Assembly (NCBI GenBank): GCA_017979445.1
Contig: CM030706.1
Coordinates: 6,489,595 to 6,553,594, forward strand
Source of the DNA: Akebia trifoliata
Lineage: Eukaryota; Streptophyta; Magnoliopsida; Ranunculales; Lardizabalaceae
Reading direction: 5' to 3'
Length of the DNA stretch: 64,000 nucleotides
Position numbers and translations under genes: made by a program. Positions 35,901 to 48,300 of this stretch are shown one piece after another (within the stretch, counting starts at the first letter, position 1; the number at the start of each line of letters is the position of its first letter). A model generated the notes under the pieces. That model saw only the letters and a program-made list of their open reading frames with translations. It was not told the origin of the DNA and searched no databases.

Positions 35901-36876
35901 AACGTGAAAAAGAAGAGTGATTTAGACAAGGAGATTCCACATCTTGGTAAGTATTTTAGATACCTTGCTATACTTTCAAACCGGTGACAAGCCCCTTGAC
36001 CTTGTTCTACCCTTAAAAAAGAATAGAAAATGACCTAAAACCCTCATCTTTAACCAGTCTTGATTTTAATTTCCCCACAACACATTATCTTCAACCTTGA
36101 TCTTGGTTTACTCTAAAATACTTCATCAATATCTAGCCAAATCATCATGATTTTTCTCCTATAATAAATTATATTTAATCTTTAGATTACATTTTTTACC
36201 CCATTTTCAATCTTAAGATTTTATCTCCTTAAATCTTTGTCTCAAAAGCAAGAAACAATTGGAAAAAAAAAAATTTGAGTAAAAATCAAGATTTTTTTAT
36301 TTTTTATATTTAAAGAGTTGGGGACAAAGTTGAAAATGAAATTGAAGATGATGGATTAATATAAGATTGAATAGGTTAAACTATTTTACTAAAGAGGTTA
36401 AGGGTGTGTTTGAGTTGCCAACTCATGAGCTTTTGAAGTCATGATTTTTTTTACATTTCAACATTTACCCTAAATGGTGAATGTTGTGAACACTCAATGT
36501 GTCCAACAAATAATTTGTTCTTCGTGTCTCTCCATCAAGTGCATTGGAAACCTGCAAGTAGGTTCTCATCCTCATCCCCTCTCTTGTGAATTATGAATAC
36601 TTAAAACCCATACTTCACATTTTCTTCATCTCCCTCATGTTCTCTTTGAAAATTATTTTCTCTTGATTAATTTCTTCTTCTCCATCAAAAGATGACTTTT
36701 CTCCATAATGATTTCTTCTTCTCCACCAATAGATTGAATAAAACTTAGTTGAATTTATGCAATAACTCACCAAATCTAAAATAGAGATAGAGAGAGTATA
36801 TGAAAAGAAACTTTGGGATTGACTGCTCCACCTCTTTCTACTATGAAAATAAGAGAGAGAGAGAGAGCAAGGAACA
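32960..36876. other. Gene-poor AT-rich stretch
   Basis: No coding exon or complete transposon seen, apart from the SINE-like remnant near 34525. From 32750 to 33150 there are purine-rich words such as AAAGTTAAAGGG and GAGGGATATTATTAAA repeated loosely. Confidence 0.5.
34525..34592 (-). mobile_element. tRNA-derived SINE-like remnant
   Basis: Reading -, AACTAGATTAGTTGGTAAAA resembles a pol III A box and GGGTTCAAATTTC a B box, about 35 bp apart, as in tRNA heads of plant SINEs. No full tRNA fold was established and the 3' end is undefined. Confidence 0.35.
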
Positions 36877-36881
36877 AAACC
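36877..36881. repeat. Left 5-bp target duplication (AAACC)
   Basis: AAACC immediately before the left LTR, identical to 38565-38569 after the right LTR. Confidence 0.85.
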
Positions 36882-38564
36882 TGTTATGTGCCTTCTTATT
36901 TTTAGGAATTTTATAGATATTAGGTTACTTTGAGAGCAACCAACCTCCTAAATAATTATGATTTTCTAGAAATTTTACGTTCATTTTCATTCCAATTAAG
37001 AGATATAAATACATAACAACTCTTTTAAGATCACTCCTATCCTTAACTAACTACCCATAACCATAGCTCCTCCACAATCTGTAATTACCCTTACACGTTA
37101 CATACCCACATAATCACATGTTACATACATATTACATAAGACTCCTTGACTAATTGAAACTCTAAAATAATTAAAATAAAATACATCACGATGCACCAAA
37201 TTGTAATACAAGAGGATAATTTTTAGGCACATAAAATTCTCTACCCCTTATAAAAAACTTTATCCTTAAGGTTTAAATCTAGAAAGTATTCCCTCCCCTT
37301 TCGTTTTCAATTTCATTTTCATCATCGCCCATCGTCTTCGCCTATTTCGTTTGGCCAATTTCCCTCCAAAAGGAAAAGTTTATGAACTTTTCATTTATGG
37401 TCTAGGGAGAATTTCTCATTGCAATTATAACATAACCAGCGGTCTCTACGTTCTTTCATATCTATAAGTGAGAGTTGTATGAAAGAAATCATTAATAGTT
37501 TGTTAATATTTCTTAAATGAATGTTTGTGTTGGTGTCATTTGTAAGGTTGTTCAACCGCCCTTAAACCAATATTTTTTTCTTCTTGCATGCAAGCGAGAC
37601 CGATTGCATCAGTGAGTGTTGTTGGTTTCAACATCTGAACACTCAAATAAAGTTCTTCCTTCATTCCTCTCACAAAACAACTTACCATGAAAGACTCATT
37701 AAGACCTTCAATTATATTTGCTAACTCTTCAAACTAAGTTTGATAGTGCTCAATTGAAGCAGTTTGACACAGTTTTGATAATAAGGTTGTGGGATCCTCA
37801 TAAGGGGATGGATCGGACCTCGTCAGTAGAGCGTTTGCAAAATCTTCCCAACTGGGAATTGCTATTGACCTTTCCATCCATCCGAACCATTGAAGAACCT
37901 TTCCTTCCATATGGAAGGAATTCATGAGTAACATTTGAAAAGCAAGGGTTTGTTGGTGAAGAAAGAATTGTTCTGCTCTATACAACCAACCTGTAGGGTT
38001 GGTTCTATTGAACCGTAGAAAATCTAATTGTGATGTTCAACTTTGAATGGTGCGATCAGATTCCCTAAGGGGCATCCATCTGTTGTACCAAATCTTGCAA
38101 CATTTTCGCAATGGATTTCAGTAGTTCCCTTCAACAACGCAATTGCCTCATCGAGCTTAGAATTCCTTGTTCCTTAAGCAATAATAAGATCTTTCGCTCT
38201 GATACCAATGTTACATGCCTTTTTATTTTTAGCAATTTTATAGATATTAGATAACTTCGAAGGCAACCAACCTCCTAAATAATTATAATTTTCTAGAAAT
38301 TTGACTTTCATTTTCATTCCAATTAAGATATATAGATACACAACAACTTTTTTAAGAACCACTCCTATCCTTAATTAACTACCCATAACCATAACTTCTA
38401 CATAATCCGTAACTACCCTTACACGTTACGTAATCACACAATCACATGTTACATACATATTACATAAGACTCCTTAACTAATTGAAACTCTAAAACAATT
38501 AAAATAAAATATATCAAGATGCACCAAATCTTGATACAAGAGGATAATTTTTAGGCACATAACA
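36882..38564 (-). mobile_element. Deleted Ty3/gypsy LTR retrotransposon
   Basis: A 1683-bp element on -. LTRs are 36882-37236 and 38209-38564 (about 355 bp each, clearly alignable, roughly 10% diverged by eye). The right LTR starts TGTTACATGCC and ends GGCACATAACA. On -, directly after the 5' LTR, TGGTATCAGAGC (38196-38207) is a tRNA-Met primer-binding site, and a purine-rich AAGGGGTAGAGAA near 37243-37256 sits before the 3' LTR as the polypurine tract. A 5-bp AAACC duplication flanks it. The interior keeps only a gag piece; protease, RT, RNase H and integrase are gone. Confidence 0.92.
37734..37985 (-). pseudogene. Gypsy gag fragment
   Basis: Minus frame reading YRAEQFFLHQQTL, NSFHMEGKVLQWFGWMERS and WEDFANALLTR, with PSPYEDPTTLLSKLCQT. 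This is the retrotransposon gag core of plant Ty3/gypsy elements, which forms the virus-like particle shell. It is a remnant of the element between the LTRs at 36882-38564; the rest of gag is frameshifted. Confidence 0.85.
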
Positions 38565-38978
38565 AAACCTCAATATTGTGTTGATAAATATTTTTGATAT
38601 ATTTTTTCTATTTGCAATTTGGGGGAGAACACATAGAAGTTGAAGTGTTGAACTCAGATGACATCCAAACACATACATTCAAAATTAACTCTCACACTCA
38701 ACTTTTGGGGGCTGAACTCTCCTTTTCCAAACAGCCCCTAAATAGTTTAAGATCACCGATTTTCGGGTGAAGAGTGGTTCAGCTAGAGGTTGTAAATGAG
38801 GGCAATTACGTCATTGTACAAAAGTCTTTAATAAGAGATTGAGGTCAAGGAGCATATTATAATATTCACTAAACCACAAAGGGGTATTATCGTCACGATA
38901 AAAAAAATTCAAATGCCCCACGTGATGAACCGCAAAGAAAACAAATGAAATGATCAAAATACCCTTCTACCAAAAGGT

Positions 38979-38987
38979 ATAAAATAG
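38979..38987 (+). promoter_or_regulatory. Candidate TATA box of NMCP1/CRWN1 gene
   Basis: TATAAAATA about 400 bp before the start codon, followed by a GA-rich and T-rich leader (39093-39385) typical of plant genes. The transcription start would be near 39010-39020 if used. Confidence 0.4.
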
Positions 38988-39092
38988 AAATCGACTTAAT
39001 AAGTAAGGGTAATTCAGTAAAAGCGCAAGGTAGCAATGCTGTCGAGCCAATAAATAAAATAAATTACGCGAAAAAGAGGCTGCGGTCGCAGT

Positions 39093-39094
39093 AA

Positions 39095-39126
<32 letters not shown>

Positions 39127-39141
39127 GGAGCGTGTGTGTGT
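39093..39141. repeat. (GA)n/(GT)n tract in NMCP1 leader
   Basis: GAGAGAAAGAGAGAGAG then GTGTGTGTG in the probable 5' UTR. Purine-rich leaders are common binding sites for plant GAGA-binding factors, but that role is not shown here. Confidence 0.7.
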
Positions 39142-39385
39142 TTCTCTCTTTCTTCGGATTTCAGGGCAAAGATTCGCCGTAAATTTTGAATTCCGTTCAC
39201 GTCCGTCTACAGTTTCTGGTTTTTCTTCTTCTTTCGTACCCTTCTTGCAGAGTAAGTTAGGGTTTTTAACGGATTCTAGGGTTTCAAAATAGAGCGAATT
39301 TCGGTTTCGATTCTTTTGATTTCTTGCTTATGAAGGTTAAATCTGAGATCTTTAACTTTCGATTTCGTAAAGAGAGAAATCTGTG

Positions 39386-42300
39386 ATGTTTACGCCTCAG
39401 AGAAAGGTTTGGTCTGGTTGGTCTCTTACACCACAGAAGAACGTTGGTGGATCAAACCCTAGAAACGCTGATGGAAGTGTTTCAAAAGGAAAAAGTGTTG
39501 ATTTAATTGAAGGTCCGCCACCTCCTTTGGCTTCGTTAGAAGAAAATGGGGGGAAAATCGATGAGAGTGGAGACCCAGATGTGTGGAGGAAGTTTAGGGA
39601 GGCGGGTTTGTTGGATGAAGCTTCGTTGGAGAAGAAAGACAGAGCTGCGCTCTTGGAGAGGGTCTTGAAGCTCGAAAATGAGGTTTTAATTTCAATTTTA
39701 CACTTATATTTTTGTTAAAATTTGGATGTCTTAGTGTTTTTCTCATATTAGTTATATCCACTTTATTAGATAAAGAAAAGAAAGAATCATTCTTGTGCAA
39801 GTATCTGTGAAATGGAGATAATCTCGGCTGATTTGTGTAATTTTGTTTAGTAAAGTTTTAATTTTTTCGAGTTTTTAGAAACTTAGTTTTAAGTGTCTAG
39901 CTGGGGAATTAAGGAATAATTTGATATGAACTGGTACTGACTTATTCAATTCTTGCAAGATTCAGCCAACTTATTGTTAGATTTATATGTTAAAGCCGAT
40001 CCCAAATCTTTGGGACAAGGATTTGTTGTTGTATTTATGAAGTTCTTAATGACTTGTTTGAGCAATTTGTATCGGTGCTCTCAAAATCAATACAATTTGG
40101 ATATAAGTCAGTATTGATCAAGATTTAAACTTTGGTATATTGACTGATTAAAAAAAAAAAACTTTGGTATATTCTGTTTATCATGTCCATGATAAGACTT
40201 TATGTCTCAATTTTAATTAAAAAAGAGGCCTAGTTTTCAAGGGACACAAGCATGGCTTTAAATCTCGTCCAAGATCAAGATGACTCGTTCGATACCTCTT
40301 GGTATCGTCTACCAACTAGACGGATAGACAAGTCAAACTTATTGGACGAGATTTAAAACCATGGTTCATTTGTCTCATTGTTGAATGAGACGACTCAAAC
40401 GTATCGGAAAACTCGTCCGAGATGACTCAAACGTATTGGAAAATCATCCGAGATGACTCAAAACATATTGGAAAACTCGTCTGAGATGACTCGGTCTCGT
40501 TCATGGACGAGACGAGACGTCAAAATGAGTTTTAAAACCATGCACAAGAGACAGTTATTGGTTCATTAATAACAAAGAAATAAAGAATCACATGTTATAT
40601 TTGGAAAGATTGCGGTTGAAGATTCATTTTTTAAATCTGAGCTATGGTGTTATGCGTAAGTGTGGTACTCTCCACCACCACTACTTTCACTTGGCCCGGG
40701 AGTTTGAACTTGTGTCTCAACATTTCATACCAAAATTGTCCCATATCTATTTGTGAACGTGTCCCTGATTTGAATGCAAGGTGAAGCGTTGCTAGCTCAA
40801 AAATATGGACCTGACATAAGAATGTTTGACAAGGAATCTTCTCATCTTTTATAAGGGGTGGCATTCTTGAGACTATGTTTGTCACATCTGTATGACTTTA
40901 ATATTTTAACTTCATGGGCAAATTGATAAGTGGTTTTGTGGGTGAAGATATGTATCCATTTAAATCTTTTGGGAATTATTGCAGATTTTGGGTTGTTCCT
41001 TGTTACCTGTATGCTATTGCATATTTACAATACATTCATGGTATGATATCTGGTGATGCCCAAGAGTCTAATGTTTAATATGGCCATGTACTGATTATTC
41101 TTTTAGAAATCCTGAGGCTAGTATTGTTTATAATATCTTTGACAAGTGTTCATTACTCCGAGATGGACGTTATGTGGTGTCTTAAAGTTGCTAATTTTGG
41201 ATTATCAATTTTAGCTTGACAAGTAGCATGGTTGCTAATTTTCAAGGTGCCCGGCAAATTTTTTATTTATTTTTGATAACCAAAATTTTATTTGAAAAGG
41301 ACATGGAGTCCTTAAAGGACGAACAAAAAGGTGAAGAAAAAGAGAACAAAAACATAACACAAAACACAACCAACAAACAATCCAGCCCCAACAAACAAAA
41401 AACACCCGCTACAGATCAACTCCCATCTGAACAAGAAGTCTTCAAACTCTTGGAATTACTTACACCAGTAAAACAACAACCCCACAATGCTAAAATTTAT
41501 TTCCTTAATAGATTGCCCATTCCCTTCAAAGATCGCCCATCCATTTCTTTCCACGACCCCCAACAGATAGTAGGAGGAATAAAGTTCGAAAACATCCTCT
41601 ACCTTCCAACAAAGGCAGTGGACCGCCAAGAATCAAATAACGCTTAGACCGAGTGAGGGGCGCACCAAGAGAAATTGAATAAAGATTGGAAATAAAATAC
41701 TAAACCTGACAAACCATCGCACAATGGATTAGGAGGTGGTTAATAGACTCACCATTGGACTTGCAAAGAGAACAAAACTCTACGAGAACCACACCTATCG
41801 TTCTAAGGTGTCATGGGTTAGAAGCTTATTCGAAGCCACTAGCCACATGAAGAAAGCAATTTTAGAGGGAAGAAATTTAGGCCAAACTGAGGCAACAAGG
41901 AAAGGATCATCTTCGATAGCACCAGAGAGCGAATAAAAAGATCTAACATTGGATATGCCATTGAAAGTACATACCCACCCAGTTCCAAGAATCCTCCACA
42001 AGAAAAGGGGAGTCACGAGAAGGTAAAAGGCTAATAAGGGATGAGACTGGAGCTTCTTCTGAAACAAAAATCCCAAGACACATACTGGCCCATTCACAAC
42101 ATAAAGGAAGAAATAGGCATCCGTTTCTTAGTGGACATAGTGTAAAGACCAGGAAAACTAACTCGGAGAGGAGAGTTGCCACACCACCAGTCTTGCCAAA
42201 AAAGAATCTTATCATCTCTACCCAACTTGATAATAAACTTATCAAACGGAGGAGCAATTTTTTGAATTCCTTTCCACACCCCACTCCAAAGGGTTTCTTT

Positions 42301-45300
42301 CTCTCAACACTACAACCCCTTGGTTCTTCCCCATACTTAGCCTTGATGATCTTTCTCCACAGCCCATCCTTTTCCAACCCAAATCTCCGCAGCCACTTAC
42401 CCAACAAAGCCTGATTAGTTTGTCTGATTCCTAGGCCCCCAACCTTTGTTGGACTGCAAACAAACTTTCAATTCACCAAGGTGTCCGACATGATACCCTG
42501 CAAAATTTCCAATATCAAGTCCATGCATGTGGTACGGCGTATAATTATGGGTGGTAATTAGTTATTTTTGGCACATGAAGGAAACTTTGAGTTGGATAGC
42601 TACCGATCTAACTAGAGTACATTAACCAAACGCTTAATGTTAATTTACTTTAGGAAAAAAAATGGGGAAATTGATTCCACCATACGCATGGAAAATGCCT
42701 AGAAGTGTCGTGTTGGCATGTAGACACTGAAATTTTTGGATATTGGAAATGTCAAGGTAACAGTAATCTTGATGATCTACAATTGTAAATGAAAATTTTA
42801 AATTTTTTTATAGTAGGTACAGTAGTTGCATGGGTCAACTTCATTGTTTGTTTTTCTTGAAATACATTATTATCTAAATATTTTTATCATTTTTTCTTAT
42901 TGTAACTCAATGACTATGTGATCTTCAGTGTATTATATCTGTTTTTGTTTAGTTGATCATGGACTTAATGCAGCCTTTTCTTGTTCGTAGATTTGTTTCC
43001 ATTTTTCATACTGCATACAATGCTTTCTTCTTATTTGTCTGACTGACTTGATGAACAGCTTTTTGAATACCAATATAATATGGGGCTTCTCCTCATTGAG
43101 AAGAAAGAGTGGCCTGCTAAGTATGAAGAGCTCAGACAAACATTAGCAGAAACACAAGAGATTCTCAATCGGGAACAAACTGCACACAGAGTTAGAATTT
43201 CCGAAATGGAGAAGCGAGAGGATAATTTGAAGAAGACCTTGGGGGTGGAGAAGCAGTGTGTGGCTGATGTACGGTATCTGCATTTTTTTTTTCTCCTTTA
43301 TTTTCTTCATGGAAGTAGAAACATTTCACAAATCTTCTCTATGCATGAATGAGGATGTTGGTGTTGGGTTCTAATATTGTTATCTTATGTCGAACATGTG
43401 ATTAGTTGGTTCATTGATTAAAATTTATCATGGTTCTTTTCTCAATGAGTTCAAAAGCTTTATACTGAAAGAAAGAAGAAGATAATGTAAAATTCTAACC
43501 TTAGACAATTCTTTCCTTTGTGCTGTTTGATCAGGAATTAGGGAATAAAATGATCTCTTCACGAAGTTTATATGTTGTAGTGTTTATGGTTTCTATGATG
43601 AATTATGATTTGTGTTCAACTTACTTTATTTCTTATTACTCTGTGGAGTATGAGTATGAATTTGTTACAAGCACTTCATTTTCTAACAAAGTTTGATAAA
43701 TTAGTCTTAAGTTTACTGCATCCTTGACATATAGTTTAAGTTTTCATTTTCCTGTATCCCATATCCATTATCTCAAATTTATTGTGATCCGGACTTTGAA
43801 AACGAGGCTTATGTTTCACTCCTTTGGTAGGTTGGTTGAGATATACCAAAATTTCTATATCATCATGTCTGAATCCTGCGGCTTATATCTTACATTTTGA
43901 GTTTTATTTGGTGAAGAATGTACTGTCAAAAACCTTCCCCAAGAAATTTGAAAAAAATAATTGTTTTTTCAGTGTAGATTGCAACTCAGGTTCTATATCT
44001 CTCAACTCTAATCCAATTCGACCCATGGCTCGAGATGGTAAATCCAAGCCCAAATTGAGAAATGAAAGGTGCATTGTAGAACTAATCCCTGATAGGGCAG
44101 TTTGACAGAGTAGAATCCAATGCTCTGGTAGTCTAGTATCGTAGGAGGGCATTTCAGCAATGGGAGATTCATTTTGCTTGGACTACAGTCAGATTTGAGG
44201 TTAGAGTTGCAACTTTGTTGGGCTCAACCCGAGCTCGTTGGGTTTACTTGTTCGGGCTTGGGTTGAAATTTTTTGGACTTGGATTTGTATATCAAAGTCT
44301 GATCCTAGGTTGGGTTGGAAGCATTGGGCAATCCACCCAAGTTGAACCTGACATTTGTTGTATTATACATGCCGGATATATCTTGAATTAACTTTTCATA
44401 TCAACTTTTCTCTCATCGCTCTCCCTCTCTCTCCCTTCTATTTCCTATCTTGTTCTCTTATTCTATTGGTGTCTCAGTGTTGTTGTCCACCATAATCTGG
44501 CATCAACATTGATTCACTGGAGAAGAGCTCTTGATGATCTCTGAACTTAGATAAGAAGTTTACATGGTGAAGATCAATTGTTTGATGGGTGGCGAGTAAG
44601 AAAATCTTTTTATTTTTTTGGCACATAGAGCATGAGTGGTGGTACTGTATTTTCTTTTTCTTATATTAAACATGCATTGATCACTTTTGGATTTTTTAAT
44701 ATGAATGCAATAACTAGCATAAATAGAATTTTTTATCATCTTTGAATTTTTAGCTGGATACAACCACCAGTAAGAAAGGAGCTCTCTCTCTCTCTCTCTG
44801 ACCTGAGTTCTTAGATTGGGTTGGCCTCCAACCACACCACCCTGCCGGAGATGCATCCCTATATGTGGTATTTGACTACCACTGTGATATCGATGTAAAT
44901 CTTAAAAATCCCTTCTCATTGATATGTCCTATATCAGAGGTATTCTATACTTGCTCCCCATTTTACTCTTTCCTGTGGGGTCGATATGGATTACATTTTA
45001 GATGTCCAACCATGCATGGAGTCATTCTCAGCATGGTATGTTAAAAACTTTCTTACATTAACAGTCCATATTCTCCAAATTCAAGTCAACTTTTAATGTG
45101 GTTAAGTATGTTAGAACGGATTGAAATTTTGTGAGGATGGTCTTCAAGATTTGGACCATTTATTTTATGGTTGAGTTGTCTAACATGAAACCGACATACG
45201 CCCATCTAAGCAGGAGTGCAAATGGGGAGTTAGGCCCTTAAAATTCAGTGTTGTTTATTCTCAATTGGTGAATTTCTAATCACTTAGTCCTTTGATATTT

Positions 45301-48300
45301 TTTTATCTTGGTTTAGAAATATCCATCGTCCATAAAATCCAGATCCGACTAAAGTAGCCTGCTTACTTGATTGTTTTGTTACTTGTTTATCTGATCCATT
45401 TACAGCTTTTGTCTCTTAAATATTTAATTCTTCTTTGGTTTCATTATTACTACTCGTCTTTACTATTATAAGAAGAGAAGGCGGAGTAGAAGTGGTTCGA
45501 CACCAAAAGTTGGATTCCAAAAATGTCCCCATTTTAACATTTTAATATAATCAGGGTCATTTTGGTAAAAAACTTAGAAAATTGCAATTGCTGGTTAGTT
45601 TTCATAATTACAAAAATATCCATAATCTTCAAAACCACTTTTTAAATAAATTTTAAATTACAGATAAACCCTTCAGATACATGTGTGTTTGCACATGCCA
45701 CCTTCTAGTGGAGTATAAGAGCAAAATAGATATTCAGGTTGATGGTGTTCTGCATTGCTAGTCTCTGTTGACTTCTATATGTGGAGGTTCTTTTATTCTA
45801 TGTATGAACTCTTGTTTATTATGAATATAAATTTGCTACTTGAGTAGGTATTCATATCCTCAGAATGTTTATTCCTGCAGCTTGAGAAGGCGTTGCATGA
45901 GATGCGAGCAGAATCTGCTGAAATCAAATATACATCTGATGCAAAAATGGCTGAAGCTCATGCTTTGGTTGTTGGCATTGAAGAGAAATCTTTGGAGGTA
46001 GAAGCTAAGCTGCATGCTGCTGATGCCAAGCTTGCTGAAGCAAGCCGTAAGAGTTCGGAGATGGAGAGGAAATTGAAAGAAGTGGAGACTCGTGAAAGTT
46101 TGCTTCGAAGTGAACGGCAGTCTTTTAATGCAGAGTATGCCCTAAACCTTTGGCTGCTCATTTATTCATAGGGTACAACCCCCTGTTAAATTGGTGATAT
46201 TAGGTTTACCCTGTTGCAAAATGCAAGATTAGGTTTTGCCCCCTTGACCGTAAGTCAACGTTGCGTTTTCTTGATGATTTAACGGTGAAATTTAAAGATG
46301 CTTTTCAAATACTTAAATTACAACATCAAAATTTGGAAAAAATCAAAATTTCACTGTTAAATCATCAGGAAAATGCAATGCTGACTTACGGTCAAGGGGG
46401 GTAAACCTAATCTTGCATTTGGCAAGGGGGTAAACCTAATATCACTAATTTAACATGGCCGTATTACTAAAATACCCTTAATCATATCTCAACTTTATTT
46501 CTCTCAGTTGCTTTCTTGTTCCTTACAAAATTCTCTTGAGTAGCATTTTCCCTTTTAAATTTCAAAATTTGTTACATTATTCAGGCGAGGTGTGCATGAA
46601 ATGGCTTTATCTAAACAAAGAGAAGAATTGCGAGAATGGGAGAGAATGCTGCAGGAGAGAGAAGAGAGGCTAATTGAAGGTCGGAGAATCCTCAATCAGA
46701 GAGAAGAAAGGGCGAATGAGAATGATAAGTGTGTTAAGCAGAAAGAGATGGACCTGGAAGAGGCACAAAAGAAGATTGAGATAACAAACTCAACTTTGAA
46801 AAAGAAAGAAGATGATATAAACACCAGACTGGCGAATCTAGCTGGGAAAGAAGGGGCAAGTTTCTCTTCTGTCTGAGCTGTTGCTTATATTTTTCATTCC
46901 TTAAATGGTTTTATATTTAAATCTTTTCTTTTCTCTTTTTATTCCAGGAAGCTGACACTGTGAAAAAGGACCTCGAGATGAAAGAGAGGGCACTACTTGC
47001 ATTAGAAGAAAAACTCAATGATAGAGAAAGGGTGCGCATGTTTTTTTTTGTGTGGATAGAATGCTCCATTACACTTGAAATTGAGGAAGATACTATAATA
47101 AATATGCTTTCGTTTTTGGGTTATTGTGGTTTGGCTTTCTCAAACCTCATGGGGTATTTCTTTATGTTTCTGCTATTGTGTTGTGTGGCTTATCAACTTG
47201 TGACTTGGAAAACATGGATCATGAGGTTGAGTTATCGTCAAACATATGTTATCGAATCGTATCTGGATGATACCTTTGTTCTACTTGGTGACGTATATTG
47301 TGAAGGCTGGAATGACTTGCTTAATTGAACATGTTCCTAGATCTGGTTCATTTTTAGGTTTTGGCTCACTTTAAGTTAATAACTAAAGTGTGTTAAAATC
47401 ATGACCATTATTTATAAAAGAACTGATATCAGAAACAATGAGATCAAATGTTGTCGATTCTTCAGGTCAAGGCTCTAACAACCGAATTAGGATATTATCA
47501 TCATTATGCTTTGGTTATTTTGAATAGTTTGGTTCAAGGCTACAATTTATTGTTTTGATGTTTCTAAAGAGCCAAAGGTAGACAGAAAAGATGGTTCATT
47601 GTGTCAGATTTTGAGTTATCGTAATTAATGATTAGTAAAAGATTTCTTTTAAAAAATAAAAAATAAATTTAAGGTTTTCTTATGCATTGAGTTATTTCAG
47701 GTGGGGATTCAGAAGCTTCTTGACGAGCACAATGCCATCTTGGATTCAAAAAAACGTGAGTTTGAGCTTGAAATGGACCATAAGAGAAAATCTCTCGATG
47801 AGGAGCTGAAAAGCAAGGTCATTGCAGTAGAGCAGAAGGAAATTGAGATCAACCACAAAGAGGAAAAGATCAGCAAACTTGAGCAGGCTTTAGAAAAGAG
47901 AACAGAGAAGTCTAAGGAGAAGGAGAAAGACCTTGAATTAAAATTGAAAGCTTTTAGAGAGAGGGAGAGGTCTATCAAAAGTGAGGAGAAGAACTTGGAG
48001 GAGGAGAAGAAACAGATTCTTGCTGATAAAGAAAACTTGCAGGTTCTCATTGCGGACCTTGAAAAGAAAAGGGCCGACATTGAAGAGGGACAACTGCGGT
48101 TACGTGAAGAGGGAGAAAATCTCAAAGTAACTGAAGAAGAGAGGAGAGAACATCTCCGCCTGAAATCGGAACTGAAACAGGAGATAGAGAAGTGCAAACT
48201 TCAGCAAGAATTGCTTTTGAAGGAACATGAAGAACTGAAGCAGGACAGAGAGAACTTTGAGAGGGAGTGGGAAGTGTTGGATGAGAAAAGAGTCGAGATC

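Larger units (their letters stand above)
39683..43058 (+). other. First intron of NMCP1 gene
   Basis: 3.4-kb phase-0 intron, donor GTTTTA and acceptor AACAG. It contains a MITE (40251-40542) and a minus-strand LINE fragment (41257-42476), with unremarkable AT-rich DNA elsewhere. Confidence 0.85.

Noticed and set aside
46855..46862. GT donor at AAGTTTCT for NMCP1 intron 4
   Set aside because: It would add four bases and shift the reading frame; the GC donor keeps the frame and family length.
47709..48197. Long minus-strand open frames opposite NMCP1 exon 6
   Set aside because: They are serine/phenylalanine-rich shadows of the Lys/Glu-rich coiled coil and have no homology or splice context.
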